From: JAPPHA01 sp965242975
Lineage (GTDB): Bacteria; Pseudomonadota; Alphaproteobacteria; Rhodobacterales; Rhodobacteraceae
Assembly: GCA_965242975.1 (NCBI GenBank)
Contig: CBDETS010000007.1
Location: 3,348,001 to 3,412,000 of the forward strand
DNA length: 64,000 nucleotides
Direction of reading: 5' to 3'
Shown: one piece after another, positions 52,648-62,460 of the stretch
Position numbering within the stretch: the stretch's first letter is position 1
How the letters are laid out: each line of letters starts with the position of its first letter
Position numbers and translations under genes: made by a program
Notes under the pieces: generated by a model
Told to the model about the DNA's origin: nothing
Databases searched by the model: none
Seen by the model: the letters and a program-made list of their open reading frames with translations, nothing else

Positions 52648-53754
52648 ATGTCGGCGGTCGTTCTGCAGGGGATCTACAAGCGCTTCGGAGCCATGCAGGT
52701 GGTTCACGGTATTGACCTAGAGATCGACGCACACGAGTTCGTCGTTCTCGTCGGACCTTCCGGATGCGGAAAATCCACGACGTTGCGCATGATCGCAGGA
52801 CTCGAAGAAGTTTCCGAAGGCACCATCACCATCGACGGTCGGGTGGTTAACCGCGTGGCGCCAAAGGATCGCGACGTCGCGATGGTGTTCCAGGATTACG
52901 CACTTTATCCACACCTCAACGTCGCCGAAAACATTGCCTTCGGCCTGAGAATCCGGCGTGTCAGGAAAGACGTGATCGCGCGTTCGATCGCCGAGGTCGC
53001 CGAAATTCTCGGACTCACCGAATACCTCGACCGTCGTCCGGCCGATCTTTCCGGGGGCCAGCGGCAAAGGGTCGCGATGGGGCGCGCCATCGTGCGCCAC
53101 CCGAAGGTTTTCCTCTTCGACGAACCGCTCTCGAATCTCGACGCGAAACTCAGAACGCACATGCGTGCAGAGATTCGGCGCTTGCACAACCGCCTGCAGG
53201 TGACGTCGATTTACGTTACCCATGACCAGGTCGAAGCCATGACTCTGGCGGACCGAATCGTCGTGATGAACGGGGGCAATATCGAACAGATCGGCACGCC
53301 GATCGACCTCTTCATGAATCCTGAAAACACCTTCGTGGCAGGTTTCATCGGATCACCGCCGATGAACCAGCTGCGGGGATCGCTGGCAAACGGCGGAGAC
53401 GGTGTATCGGTGATGCTCGGCGATTTCAGGATCGCCGTCCCGGACGCAGTTCCGAATGATCCAGGCCGCAAAGTCATACTGGGAATCCGCCCCGAACACG
53501 TGTCGCTCACTCCGTTGGCCCGGACATCTCCGATACCGATCAAGCTCGATCTCGTTGAGCCGCTCGGATCGGAAGCGCTGTTGCACACCGAATTCGAGCA
53601 GGACCCGTTCATCGTCAAGACGACGATCCACGGGGATGTGACTCACCTGTCGGGCTTGTCGGAGGTCCACATCCCTGCGGAACTGGTCAAGGTGTTCGAT
53701 GCGGAGACAGGTCGCGTGCTCGGCGCATCGTCCCGGATTAATCCCCTACGATGA
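52648..53754 (+). CDS. Sugar ABC transporter ATPase (UgpC/MsmK/AlgS-like)
   Basis: A 368-residue CUT1-type ATPase: Walker A GPSGCGKSTTLRMIAG, Q-loop FQDYALYPHLNV, signature LSGGQRQRVAMGRAI, Walker B FLFDEPLSNLDAKL and switch His in YVTHDQVEAM. A C-terminal TOBE/MOI-like domain (about 250-368) holds GIRPEHVSLTP. It powers the two permeases encoded next, as AlgS does in alginate import. The ATG at 52648 follows AGGGAG. Its stop overlaps the next start (ATGA). Confidence 0.93.
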   Translation: MSAVVLQGIYKRFGAMQVVHGIDLEIDAHEFVVLVGPSGCGKSTTLRMIAGLEEVSEGTITIDGRVVNRVAPKDRDVAMVFQDYALYPHLNVAENIAFGLRIRRVRKDVIARSIAEVAEILGLTEYLDRRPADLSGGQRQRVAMGRAIVRHPKVFLFDEPLSNLDAKLRTHMRAEIRRLHNRLQVTSIYVTHDQVEAMTLADRIVVMNGGNIEQIGTPIDLFMNPENTFVAGFIGSPPMNQLRGSLANGGDGVSVMLGDFRIAVPDAVPNDPGRKVILGIRPEHVSLTPLARTSPIPIKLDLVEPLGSEALLHTEFEQDPFIVKTTIHGDVTHLSGLSEVHIPAELVKVFDAETGRVLGASSRINPLR

Positions 53755-54716
53755 CCGATCTGCCCAAATCGCGCCCCAGTACCGAACCGGTTTCGCATTG
53801 GCGGGAGCGGATGACCTGGCTGATCGACCATCTGAAGCGTGAGTGGCAGATCTACGTCATGCTGGCTCCGATGATCATCTGGTTCATCGTGTTTCTCTAC
53901 AAGCCGATGTACGGGCTGCAGGTGGCATTCAAGGACTACTCGATCTTCCGTGGCGTGGCCGCCAGCCCGTGGATCGGGGTGGAACACTTCGAAACCCTGT
54001 TCGCGAGTTCGCAATTCCTGCGTGCAATCAAGAACACGGTCATGATCAGCGTGCTGAGCCTGTTTTTCGGGTTTCCCGTGCCGATCCTCCTGGCGCTGAT
54101 GTTCAACGAGATTCTCAACGCCTTGTTCAAGCGGACAGCCCAAACCATCGTCTACCTCCCGCACTTCATCTCGACCGTCATCATTGCCGGCATCGTGATC
54201 ACCGCGTTTTCTCCAAGCGCCGGTATCGTCAACACGGTCCTGGGTTGGTTCGGCATCGAGTCGATCTATTTCCTGACGAAACCCGAATGGTTCAGGCCGA
54301 TCTTCATCGGTTCGGGAATCTGGCAGGAAGCAGGATTCTCCTCGATCATATTCCTTGCGGCCATAGCCGGAGTTAACCCGTCGCTCTACGAGAGCGCCGT
54401 CGTCGACGGCGCGAGCCGGTTGCAGATGATGTGGAAAATCACGATCCCGTCGATCATGCCGACGATCATCATCATGCTGATCATTCGCATCGGCAACCTG
54501 ATGGAGGTCGGGTTCGAACTGATCATACTTCTGTACCAGCCCGCCACATACCAGACCGCGGATGTGATCAACACGTTCATATACCGTCTGGGGTTGCAGG
54601 GCGGTCAGTACGATCTCGCCGCCGCTGCCGGCCTGTTCAATGCCGTCGTCGCCTTCGTTCTGGTGATGACGGCCAACACCTTGTCAAAGCGTTATTCGCG
54701 CACCTCGTTGTGGTGA
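53751..54716 (+). CDS. ABC sugar permease, LplB/AlgM1-like
   Basis: A 321-residue CUT1 permease with six main spans and the LplB-type pattern: YVMLAPMIIWFIVFLYKPMY, AFKDYSIFRG, NTVMISVLSLFFGFPVPIL, VVDGASRLQMMWKITIP (EAA loop) and a C-terminus ending NTLSKRYSRTSLW. LplB/AlgM1 permeases import oligouronides and related oligosaccharides. It overlaps the ATPase gene by four bases and is followed by its partner after 10 bases. Confidence 0.93.
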   Translation: MTDLPKSRPSTEPVSHWRERMTWLIDHLKREWQIYVMLAPMIIWFIVFLYKPMYGLQVAFKDYSIFRGVAASPWIGVEHFETLFASSQFLRAIKNTVMISVLSLFFGFPVPILLALMFNEILNALFKRTAQTIVYLPHFISTVIIAGIVITAFSPSAGIVNTVLGWFGIESIYFLTKPEWFRPIFIGSGIWQEAGFSSIIFLAAIAGVNPSLYESAVVDGASRLQMMWKITIPSIMPTIIIMLIIRIGNLMEVGFELIILLYQPATYQTADVINTFIYRLGLQGGQYDLAAAAGLFNAVVAFVLVMTANTLSKRYSRTSLW

Positions 54717-54726
54717 GGGCGCGGAT

Positions 54727-55608
54727 ATGGCGAACATGAATCTCTATTCGCGCGGGGACAAGCTGTTCGTCCGTATCAACATGGTCCTGATCGGGCTGTT
54801 TACGCTCAGCACGTTGTATCCGTTCATCTACATAGCGGCCGTGTCCTTCAGTTCGGGTTTCGCCGCACGGGCCGGCACCGTGGTCCTCACCCCGGTGAAC
54901 GTGACACTCGCCGCCTATGGCCGCGTCCTGTCAGAACCTCAGTTCTGGAATTCCTACGGGAATACCTTCATCTATACGATCGGCGGGACTCTCACGAGCC
55001 TCCTGATCATCATCCCCGGAGCCTATGCCCTGTCGCGACCGCAGCTTGTCGGACGAAGGTTCTGGAACCTGATGGTCGCGTTCACGATGTGGTTCCACGC
55101 GGGCATGATTCCGTTCTGGTTGAACATCCGCGACCTGGGGCTGCTCGACAGCTATTTCGGCATCATCATTGCGTTCGCCTGCAATGCCTTCAACATCATC
55201 CTGCTCAGGAACTTTTTCGAGAGCATTCCGAAGTCGTTCGAAGACGCGGCGCGAATGGATGGGGCCAATGAATTCCAGGTGCTGTGGAAGGTGTTCATCC
55301 CGTTGTCCAAGCCTGCAATCGCGACGATTACGCTCTTTTGCGTTGTTTCACGCTGGAACGGGTTCTTCTGGGCAATGGTTCTGCTGACCGACTCCGGAAA
55401 AATTCCACTCCAGGTTTACCTGCGCCAGACCATCGCCACCCTGTCCGATGACGAGGAATTCTCGTCCACCCTGCTTGATGCGCCGTACAGCGTGGAAACC
55501 GTAACCGCCGCGATCATCGTCTGCTCGATCATCCCGGTGCTGATTTTCTACCCGTTCATCCAGAAGTACTTCAACAAGGGCATACTTCTGGGTGGCGTCA
55601 AAGAGTAG
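54727..55608 (+). CDS. ABC sugar permease, LplC/YtcP/AlgM2-like
   Basis: A 293-residue CUT1 permease. LSTLYPFIYIAAVSFSSG, GGTLTSLLIIIPGAYALSR, MWFHAGMIPFWLNIRDLGLL and the EAA loop EDAARMDGANEFQVLWKVFI are typical; it ends FIQKYFNKGILLGGVKE, the classical LplC terminus. It completes the channel with the LplB-like subunit. The binding-protein gene starts 28 bases after its stop. Confidence 0.93.
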   Translation: MANMNLYSRGDKLFVRINMVLIGLFTLSTLYPFIYIAAVSFSSGFAARAGTVVLTPVNVTLAAYGRVLSEPQFWNSYGNTFIYTIGGTLTSLLIIIPGAYALSRPQLVGRRFWNLMVAFTMWFHAGMIPFWLNIRDLGLLDSYFGIIIAFACNAFNIILLRNFFESIPKSFEDAARMDGANEFQVLWKVFIPLSKPAIATITLFCVVSRWNGFFWAMVLLTDSGKIPLQVYLRQTIATLSDDEEFSSTLLDAPYSVETVTAAIIVCSIIPVLIFYPFIQKYFNKGILLGGVKE

Positions 55609-55636
55609 TTCACATCGCAAGAAAGGGAGGAAACCA

Positions 55637-57190
55637 ATGCGATACCTTACGTTAACCTCACTGATCCTGTCCGCTGCGGCGATTACGTCGCCGGCAGTCG
55701 CGGACGGGCATCTCATGATCGTGGATGAACCATTGGAGTTGACCATCCACATGCACCACAAGCGCTATCCGGCCTACAATGAAGACTGGCCGGTCGAACA
55801 GGAAGCGCGACGCCTGACGAACATCCATCTCAAGAATGCGACGATGGGATCCAACTCCGACAACAGTGGCGAGGCGATCAACCTCCTGCTGGCGTCAGGG
55901 AACATTCCCGACATCGTCGGCACGTCGCGGATCAAGGATATCGTCAACCAGTACGGCCCCCAGGGCGCGTTCATGCCGCTCAACGACCTGATCGACGAGC
56001 ACGCACCGCACCTGAAGGCGTTCTTTGAAAAGAACCCGCAGATCAAGTCAGCGATTTCCGCGGCCGACGGCAACATGTACTACATTCCGTACCTGCCGGA
56101 CGGGAAATACGGGCGGGCCTATTTCATCCGGTATGACTGGCTTGACGCGCTGGGTCTCGAGGTTCCGGACAATGTCGACGAGGTCAAGGCGGTGCTGGAG
56201 GCATTCCGCGACCAGGACCCGAACGGCAACGGTCTGAAGGATGAAGTGCCGTATTTTGCCCGCCAGTGGGAAGAACTCATTCGCCTGGTGACACTGTGGG
56301 ATGGCCGCTCGTCGGGTTCGGACACGTACCACGACTTCTACGTCGACGACGGGCAGATCAGGCATCCGTATGCTGGTGACGGATACCGCGAAGGCATCAA
56401 GAACCTGACGCAGTGGTATGCTGAAGGGCTTGTCGATGCGGAGATCTTCACCCGCGGCTCCAGTGCACGCGAATACCTGCTTTCCGAAAACCTCGGCGGG
56501 ATGACGCATGACTGGTTCGCCTCGACCAGCGGGTACAACACGACCCTGCAGGACAAGATCGACGGCTTCGTGTTCAAGGCGTTCGCGCCACCGGCTTCGA
56601 TTTCGGGCGCCCGAATCGAAGAACACCGCCGCATCCCGATCAAGCCCGACGGCTGGGCGATCGGAGGCTTCAACGAGCATCCGGTCGAGACGATCAAGTA
56701 TTTCGATTTCTGGTTTTCTCCCGAAGGACGGAACATCGTGAATTTTGGCGTCGAAGGCGTGCACTGGACCATGCAGGACGGGAAGGCGATCTTCACAGAC
56801 GCCATCCTCGGAACCGGTCGTCCGGTGAACTCCCAGCTCTACGAGCTCGGCGCACAACTGCACGCCCGTGGCTATTTCCAGGACTACGGCTACGAGATCC
56901 AGTGGTCGAACGCGTATGCACTTGAAGGAATTGCTCTCTACGACGAGGGTGATTACCTGATCGACCAGTTCCTCGGCGTCGCGTTCAACGAGGAGGAGCA
57001 GGCGGTCTATGACAGGCACTGGACGCCGGTCCGTACCTACATGCTCGAACGCCAGCAGGCCTGGATCCTGGGAACCGGTGATGTCGAAGCCGACTGGGAC
57101 GCCTACCTGGCCGAACTCGACAGCATGGGGCTGAATGACGTGTTGGCAGCCATGCAGTCTGCCTACGACCGTCAGTACGGCGAAAGCTGA
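55637..57190 (+). CDS. Oligouronide-type substrate-binding protein (AlgQ/LipO-like)
   Basis: A 517-residue family 1 binding protein with a signal peptide (LTLTSLILSAAAITSPAVA, cleavage near 23). It shows the AlgQ hallmark, an EF-hand-like calcium loop DQDPNGNGLKDE at 192-203, plus LLLASGNIPDIVGTSRIKDI and YYIPYLPDGKYGRAYFIRYD. AlgQ1/AlgQ2 of Sphingomonas bind alginate chains; this protein probably binds a related oligouronide. The ATG at 55637 follows AAGGGAGG. No lipobox is seen, so it is a soluble periplasmic protein. Confidence 0.92.
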   Translation: MRYLTLTSLILSAAAITSPAVADGHLMIVDEPLELTIHMHHKRYPAYNEDWPVEQEARRLTNIHLKNATMGSNSDNSGEAINLLLASGNIPDIVGTSRIKDIVNQYGPQGAFMPLNDLIDEHAPHLKAFFEKNPQIKSAISAADGNMYYIPYLPDGKYGRAYFIRYDWLDALGLEVPDNVDEVKAVLEAFRDQDPNGNGLKDEVPYFARQWEELIRLVTLWDGRSSGSDTYHDFYVDDGQIRHPYAGDGYREGIKNLTQWYAEGLVDAEIFTRGSSAREYLLSENLGGMTHDWFASTSGYNTTLQDKIDGFVFKAFAPPASISGARIEEHRRIPIKPDGWAIGGFNEHPVETIKYFDFWFSPEGRNIVNFGVEGVHWTMQDGKAIFTDAILGTGRPVNSQLYELGAQLHARGYFQDYGYEIQWSNAYALEGIALYDEGDYLIDQFLGVAFNEEEQAVYDRHWTPVRTYMLERQQAWILGTGDVEADWDAYLAELDSMGLNDVLAAMQSAYDRQYGES

Positions 57191-57251
57191 AACATCCAAT
57201 CCGGCGGCGCGCTGATCACGCGCGCCGCCTTGCCGTTCACGGGAGCCGACG

Positions 57252-59573
57252 ATGGATGCAACCAGGTCGGATAGAAGGGATTTGCGCCCCCTGGACGAGC
57301 CGCCCGCGGGTCGGTTGACGATTCAGTACGCGCCGGTCCACGACACCGAGCTCGTCGAGAACCCGCCCAGATTCACGTGGGTTCCTGACATCGAGGATGG
57401 CGTGTCATACGCTGTTTCGATCTCCGGACATGATGGTTTTGAGCGACTTTACCCGGACATTCCGGTCAATTTCTTCACGCCACCGGAGGTGCTGCCCGTA
57501 GGCTCATACTCGTGGATCTACTGCGTCTGGGCGAGTGGACGCCCTGCAAGCGCCTGGAGCGGGGAGCGTAATTTCCGTATCTCCGGCGATCTGCCCGAGA
57601 CGCCTCTGATCGCACGCGAATCGCGTTTCGACCGGGTTCCCGAAACGCATCCGCGCCTGTGGCTCGATTCCCCCCGGATCGTTGCGTTCCGCGAGGCACT
57701 CGACACCAATCCGGAACACTGCGGATGGTCCGCATTCATGCAGCGCTCGGTCATCCCGTGGGCGGACCGAAGGCCGATTCCGGAGCCCGCGCCTTATCCT
57801 GACGACCGACGTGTCGCGTCAATCTGGCGGCAGACGTACATTGACTGCCAGGAAGTGATTTACGCCATACGCCACCAGGCAATCGCAGGGAAAATCCTCG
57901 AGGACGCCCGACTCATCGCCAACGCCAGGGAATGGCTGCTGGAAACCGCAGGTTGGGACCCGGAAGGAACGACATCACGCAGCTACACGGACGAGTGGGC
58001 CTTTCGCGTCGTTCTGGCGCTTGCCTGGGGTTATGACTGGTTGCACGGCGACCTCTCGGACGGCGAACGAACCGCGGTCCGGCGCGCGCTCCTCGATCGC
58101 ACACGACAGGTGGCCGACCATTGCATCCGGAACGCGCAAATTCATCTGTTCCCGTTCGACAGCCATGCCGTGCGTTCCGTTTCTTCGGTGCTCGTTCCGG
58201 CCTCTCTCGCGATGCTGGGCGAGGAACCCGAGGCAGAGGAATGGCTGAATTACGCGGTCGAGTTCCTCACGACGGTTTACCCCCCGTGGGGGGACACCGA
58301 CGGCGGATGGGCCGAAGGACCGCATTACTGGATGACAGGGATGGCCTACCTGACCGACGCGGCCAATCTTCTGCGGAACGCCGCGGGGCTCGACCTCTAC
58401 AGCCGACCCTTTTTCCAGAGAACCGGCGACTTTCCGCTGTTTGCGCGAGCTCCCGACACCCGCCGCGCCACCTTCGGTGATGACAGCACCCTCGGTGATC
58501 TCCCGTGTCTCAAGCTCGGTTACAACCTGCGCCAGTTTGCCGGCGTGACGGGAAATCCGGCCTACCAGTGGTATTTCGAGGAAATCCGGCGGACCGACCC
58601 GGGGACCGAAAAGGAATTCTACAACTGGGGCTGGTGGGACCTGGCGTTTGACGACCTCGTCTATGCGCACGATTTCCGGGAAGTCGAGGCCATGCCGCCG
58701 GCTGCACATGATCGCCTGCGCTGGTTCAGGGGCGTCGGGTGGGCGGCCGTCCAGTCAGGTATGGGCGACCCGGACCGGCACATCCATTTTGTCATGAAAT
58801 CAAGCCCCTGGGGCTCGATCAGTCACAGCCACGGAGACCAGAACGCATTCTGTCTCGCCGCTTTCGGCGAAGACCTGGCCATCCAGTCCGGCCACTATGT
58901 TGCGTTCAACTCGTCGATGCACCGGGACTGGCGCCGCCAAACCATTTCCAAGAACTCCATCCTGTTAAACGGAAAGGGCCAGTATGCCGGCACCGACAAG
59001 GCCAGAGCGATGGAGTCGGCCGGCAGGATTCTTGATGCCCGCGAGAACGAAGACCACATCTTCATTCGCGGAGATGCAACAGAGGCGTACCGGAGCCTTT
59101 CGCCGGAAATCCGGAGTGTCTTGCGGGACGTCTATTTCGTCCATGACAGTTATTTCGTCATCGTTGACCAGGTCGATGCCGGCGATCCGGTTACCCTGGA
59201 CTGGCTGTTCCACACCGGCGCGCCGATGGATCTCGGCGCCACGACCTTCCGTTACACCGGCAAGCGCTCGGGCATCTACGGCAAGTTTGTCTGGTCCGAG
59301 GCGGGCCCGCCGGTCATCACCCAGGTGACCGGGTTTCCGGGCGTTGACCCCGCAGAAACCACCGGGCTGGTCGAGAGTTCGCATCTGCGCGCCACGTTTC
59401 CGGCGGCGACCAGCCACCGGGTCGCGACGCTTCTCGTGCCCTACCCGGCGCACGCACCCGGCCGCATCTTTCACTTCCTGGACGACCAGGGGTACGACTG
59501 CGACATGTATTTCTCAGACTCCCTCGACCGCACGTTCAAGGTCGGCATCCCGAAATCACTAAAGACGCGATAG
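57252..59573 (+). CDS. PL15-type exolytic polysaccharide lyase (heparinase II/III fold), Atu3025-like
   Basis: A 773-residue cytoplasmic protein (no signal peptide) with an N-terminal beta domain (ENPPRFTWVPDIEDGVSY), a central alpha/alpha toroid and a C-terminal heparinase II/III beta sandwich (SHSHGDQNAFCLAAFGEDLA). Length and order match exotype alginate lyase Atu3025 (776). As I recall the Atu3025 active-site residues (Arg199, His311, Tyr365, His531), each has an identical residue here at a constant offset of six: Arg193, His305, Tyr359, His525. It should release 4-deoxy-L-erythro-5-hexoseulose uronate from imported chains. Other uronide substrates are possible because GH88 is encoded downstream. 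Confidence 0.85.
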   Translation: MDATRSDRRDLRPLDEPPAGRLTIQYAPVHDTELVENPPRFTWVPDIEDGVSYAVSISGHDGFERLYPDIPVNFFTPPEVLPVGSYSWIYCVWASGRPASAWSGERNFRISGDLPETPLIARESRFDRVPETHPRLWLDSPRIVAFREALDTNPEHCGWSAFMQRSVIPWADRRPIPEPAPYPDDRRVASIWRQTYIDCQEVIYAIRHQAIAGKILEDARLIANAREWLLETAGWDPEGTTSRSYTDEWAFRVVLALAWGYDWLHGDLSDGERTAVRRALLDRTRQVADHCIRNAQIHLFPFDSHAVRSVSSVLVPASLAMLGEEPEAEEWLNYAVEFLTTVYPPWGDTDGGWAEGPHYWMTGMAYLTDAANLLRNAAGLDLYSRPFFQRTGDFPLFARAPDTRRATFGDDSTLGDLPCLKLGYNLRQFAGVTGNPAYQWYFEEIRRTDPGTEKEFYNWGWWDLAFDDLVYAHDFREVEAMPPAAHDRLRWFRGVGWAAVQSGMGDPDRHIHFVMKSSPWGSISHSHGDQNAFCLAAFGEDLAIQSGHYVAFNSSMHRDWRRQTISKNSILLNGKGQYAGTDKARAMESAGRILDARENEDHIFIRGDATEAYRSLSPEIRSVLRDVYFVHDSYFVIVDQVDAGDPVTLDWLFHTGAPMDLGATTFRYTGKRSGIYGKFVWSEAGPPVITQVTGFPGVDPAETTGLVESSHLRATFPAATSHRVATLLVPYPAHAPGRIFHFLDDQGYDCDMYFSDSLDRTFKVGIPKSLKTR

Positions 59574-59581
59574 GACACGCC

Positions 59582-60367
59582 ATGCTGCAAACCCAAATCG
59601 AAACCGCTAGTGCGAATGTTGACCTGAATGGCAAGGTCGCGATTGTTACCGGGGGAGGACGCGACATCGGCCGCGCCTGCGCTCTACGACTTTCCGAAGC
59701 AGGAGCAGCCGTTGCCATCAACTATCACAGTTCCGCCGCCGGAGCGGCGAGCGCGGTTGATGAAATCATTGGAGCAGGCGGCCGGGCATTGGCGCTGCAG
59801 GGCGACATGACGTCGGGCACCGATGTTGAGCGCCTGGTTGCCGAGGCGGTTGCGAAGCTTGGCGACCGGGTTGACATCCTCGTTCACGTCACCGGCGGAA
59901 TGATCGCACGGAAGACCCTTTCCGTCATGGACATCGATCACTGGAACATGGTGATGGATCTCAATGCAACCTCGTTCTTTCGCGTGCTCAAGGCGGTTGT
60001 GCCGCGCATGACCGGAGGAGGCGCTGTTGTCGGACTTGCCAGTCAGGCAGGCCGCGACGGCGGCGGACCCGGCGCCGTTGCCTACGCGGCCTCCAAGGGT
60101 GCGGTCATGACCATGACGCGCGGATTCGCCAAGGAACTTGCACCCGGCATCCGTGTCAACTCGGTTTGCCCCGGCATGATCGACACCGACTTCCACAACA
60201 CCTTCACGAAACCCGAAGTGCGCGCGCATGTCGCGAGTGTCACCCCCCTGAAACGGGAAGGAACATCCAGGGATGTCGCCAACCTCGTCACCTACCTTGC
60301 CTCTGACCAGGCCGCGTTCATTACGGGAGCCAACATCGACATCAATGGCGGCACGCTGTTTACCTGA
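59582..60367 (+). CDS. SDR oxidoreductase, probable DEH reductase
   Basis: A 261-residue short-chain dehydrogenase: TGGGRDIGRACALRLSEAG (cofactor loop TGxxxxIG), NYHS after strand 2, MDLNATSFFRVLKA with the conserved Asn, and the catalytic set Ser154 in GLASQAG, Tyr168 and Lys172 (YAASK). PGMIDTDFHNTF follows strand 6. SDRs next to PL15 genes (A1-R, Atu3026) reduce 4-deoxy-5-hexoseulose uronate to 2-keto-3-deoxygluconate, which is the likely role. NADPH preference cannot be decided. Start 8 bases after the lyase stop. Confidence 0.87.
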   Translation: MLQTQIETASANVDLNGKVAIVTGGGRDIGRACALRLSEAGAAVAINYHSSAAGAASAVDEIIGAGGRALALQGDMTSGTDVERLVAEAVAKLGDRVDILVHVTGGMIARKTLSVMDIDHWNMVMDLNATSFFRVLKAVVPRMTGGGAVVGLASQAGRDGGGPGAVAYAASKGAVMTMTRGFAKELAPGIRVNSVCPGMIDTDFHNTFTKPEVRAHVASVTPLKREGTSRDVANLVTYLASDQAAFITGANIDINGGTLFT

Positions 60368-60379
60368 GGTACATCGATC

Positions 60380-61591
60380 ATGCCAATCGACGACCCGGCC
60401 GACACAGGCGAGTCCTACGCCTCGTCCGTGCTTTACCAGCCGCCGACAGCGCACAAGGAATTGTTCACCGAGACGTTGAAGCGCGTTCTGGCACGAATCG
60501 CGCACCTTGTTCCGGTCTTCGGCTTGCGCAATCCCCGAATGGGAATCGGGCAGACCCTTGCCTACGAGTTTTGCCGGGAGGATGAATGGGTCGCGAGTTT
60601 CTGGACCGGGCAGCTTTGGCTCGCCTATTCCCTGACCGGCGACCCCCGCTTCAAGAACAGCGCACGGGCACGCAGGGGGTACTTCCGGCAGGTTCTCGAA
60701 AACCCGGCGTGGCATGATCACGATCTCGGGTTCCTGTTTTCGTTGTCCTGCGTCGCCGACTACAAGTTCACGGGGAACAAGCGGTCCCGCGACATGGCAC
60801 TGCGGGCGGCTGATTTCCTCGCTGCGCGCTGGCGTCAGCCGATGCCGTTCGTGATGTGCTGGAACCCGATGCGCCGGGATTCGCCCGAGTTCGCCGCCCG
60901 GAAGACCCGCACCCTGAACATAGACAGCCTGCAAGGCATGGCATTGCTGTACTGGGCACATGGCCAGACCGGCCAAAGGTCCTACGCCGATATCGCGAAC
61001 ATGCACAATGAAACGGCGATTCGGCATCTTGTCCGAGAGGATTTCAGTTCCTTCCACGCCTTCGAGTTCGACCCGGGCACGGGTGAACCCATGCGCGGTT
61101 TCACCCATCAGGGTCTACGTGACGACAGCTGTTGGTCACGCGGGCAGGCCTGGGCGATTCACGGGTTGGCCCAGAGCTACCTGAACACCGGGATCGACAT
61201 GTTCCGCGATACCGCGGCGGGGATGGCGGCCTACATTTCCGACAAACTTCCGGATGATGGCGTTCCCGCCTGGGATTACGATCTGCACACTGATCCCGAT
61301 GCGTATCGAGACACTTCGGCAGGGGCAATCACGGCGGCAGGCCTGTATTCACTGGCGCACGCGTTCGGAACAGGACAGGAGTCAACGGAAGTGACGGCCC
61401 TGGCCGATCGCATCCTGAAAGGACTGGTCGACGTCTACGACATCTCGGACAGGGCAGACGCAGAAGGGCTGCTGACGGAAGGCGCCGCGTTCGTCGGAAT
61501 CGGATGCGCCGACACCCTGCTTCCGTATGGTGATTACTATTTCCTGGAAGCCCTCATGCGCGCCGTAGGGCACACCGAATTCTCCTGGTGA
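60380..61591 (+). CDS. GH88 unsaturated glucuronyl hydrolase
   Basis: A 403-residue (alpha/alpha)6-barrel hydrolase with WTGQLWLAYSLTGD, HDHDLGFLFSLSCV (catalytic-type Asp115), NIDSLQGMALLYWAHG (Asp182), SRGQAWAIHGLAQSYL, DTSAGAITAAGLYSLA and LPYGDYYFLEAL, as in unsaturated glucuronyl hydrolases. These remove a 4,5-unsaturated uronate from lyase-made disaccharides, typically from hyaluronan, chondroitin, heparin or ulvan. Its presence after a PL15 gene is unexpected for pure alginate. It ends the operon. Confidence 0.93.
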   Translation: MPIDDPADTGESYASSVLYQPPTAHKELFTETLKRVLARIAHLVPVFGLRNPRMGIGQTLAYEFCREDEWVASFWTGQLWLAYSLTGDPRFKNSARARRGYFRQVLENPAWHDHDLGFLFSLSCVADYKFTGNKRSRDMALRAADFLAARWRQPMPFVMCWNPMRRDSPEFAARKTRTLNIDSLQGMALLYWAHGQTGQRSYADIANMHNETAIRHLVREDFSSFHAFEFDPGTGEPMRGFTHQGLRDDSCWSRGQAWAIHGLAQSYLNTGIDMFRDTAAGMAAYISDKLPDDGVPAWDYDLHTDPDAYRDTSAGAITAAGLYSLAHAFGTGQESTEVTALADRILKGLVDVYDISDRADAEGLLTEGAAFVGIGCADTLLPYGDYYFLEALMRAVGHTEFSW

Positions 61592-62038
61592 TACCCAGGC
61601 CCGGTTCCTGCAAGACACCGCGGCCTCATGCCATAGCGACAATCACGTCGTCGTTTGTCGGAAATCACCTCGAGTTAACCGTACGTCGGGTCGGCGTGGC
61701 CAGGCGATTGTGTCGCCGTCGCACATGGTTCGGCCCCGCCGGAACCGCTGGCAGGCACTCCCGGAACGGCACCTGATGCGCGAACCATACGTTCGGCCAA
61801 CGGCAACTCTCCGCGACAATCATCGGGCGTTCGGGAGCGATTCATTTGGTGGCGTCGGCTTCCCCGCAATGGATGGCAGCAACCTGTTGATCAACAGGTT
61901 TGTCCGAGACGAACCGAAACCTCAGATCGAGTTCAATGAAACCGCACTCCACTTACGCCGTGCCGAAGGTTTTCGGCCGAGGAAAACAACCTCCGCGCTG
62001 AAACCGGATGTTTCGCTCAAATCGGAATTCGGATCCAG
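61592..62038. other. Intergenic region downstream of the GH88 gene
   Basis: About 450 bases between convergent genes; no gene, strong hairpin or repeat identified. Confidence 0.45.
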
Positions 62039-62173
62039 TCAGGAGTTGAAGATCGCGAGGAACACAAGGACGAGCAGACTGGCGACAATGACCCGGACGG
62101 TCCAGCGAACGAACCCGACAAATGTCGCTTCATGCGCAGAGATATCCATGGTTCCGTGCTCGTGTTCAGCCAT
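62039..62173 (-). CDS. aa3-type cytochrome c oxidase subunit IV (small)
   Basis: A 44-residue one-helix protein: MAEHEHGTMDISAHEATFVG then a transmembrane span VRVIVASLLVLVFLAIF. This is the pattern of the short bacterial COX subunit IV (COX4_pro_2 type) found in Rhodobacter and relatives. The ATG at 62173 follows GGAGCAGGG. No other oxidase subunit is nearby, which is usual for this gene. The frame is open further upstream without similarity. Confidence 0.85.
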   Translation of the reverse strand: MAEHEHGTMDISAHEATFVGFVRWTVRVIVASLLVLVFLAIFNS

Positions 62174-62460
62174 GATCCCTGCTCCGGTTCTGTCCAAATG
62201 CCGTCTAGCCGGAATGCGTTTCCCTGTCAAACTTGTAGGGATCATCGGGCCTCTTCATGACACACCGACCGATTCTGCCGTTCGGAATCCAGGAGATGTG
62301 CGTCTTGTCAGGATCGCAAACCGTGTCGGGAAGGGACTGGAAATCCTCCGCAAGTACCTTCGTGCCGAAATTTCGAATTCTATCGTGGTGGGCACAGGTA
62401 CCGTTGCTGAACTCAAGAGATGGTTCGGAAACCCGGTCCTGGAGACGCCGGCCGACTCGG

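Noticed and set aside
56048..57199. 383-codon minus-strand frame opposite the binding-protein gene
   Set aside because: Shadow of the substrate-binding protein gene.
59684..61108. 474-codon minus-strand frame opposite SDR and GH88 genes
   Set aside because: Both plus-strand genes have full catalytic motifs; the frame looks like an antisense translation.
62205..62460. Short minus-strand frame ending MKRPDDPYKFDRETHSG upstream of the COX subunit IV gene
   Set aside because: Only 17 codons from its ATG and no known family; not supportable as a gene.
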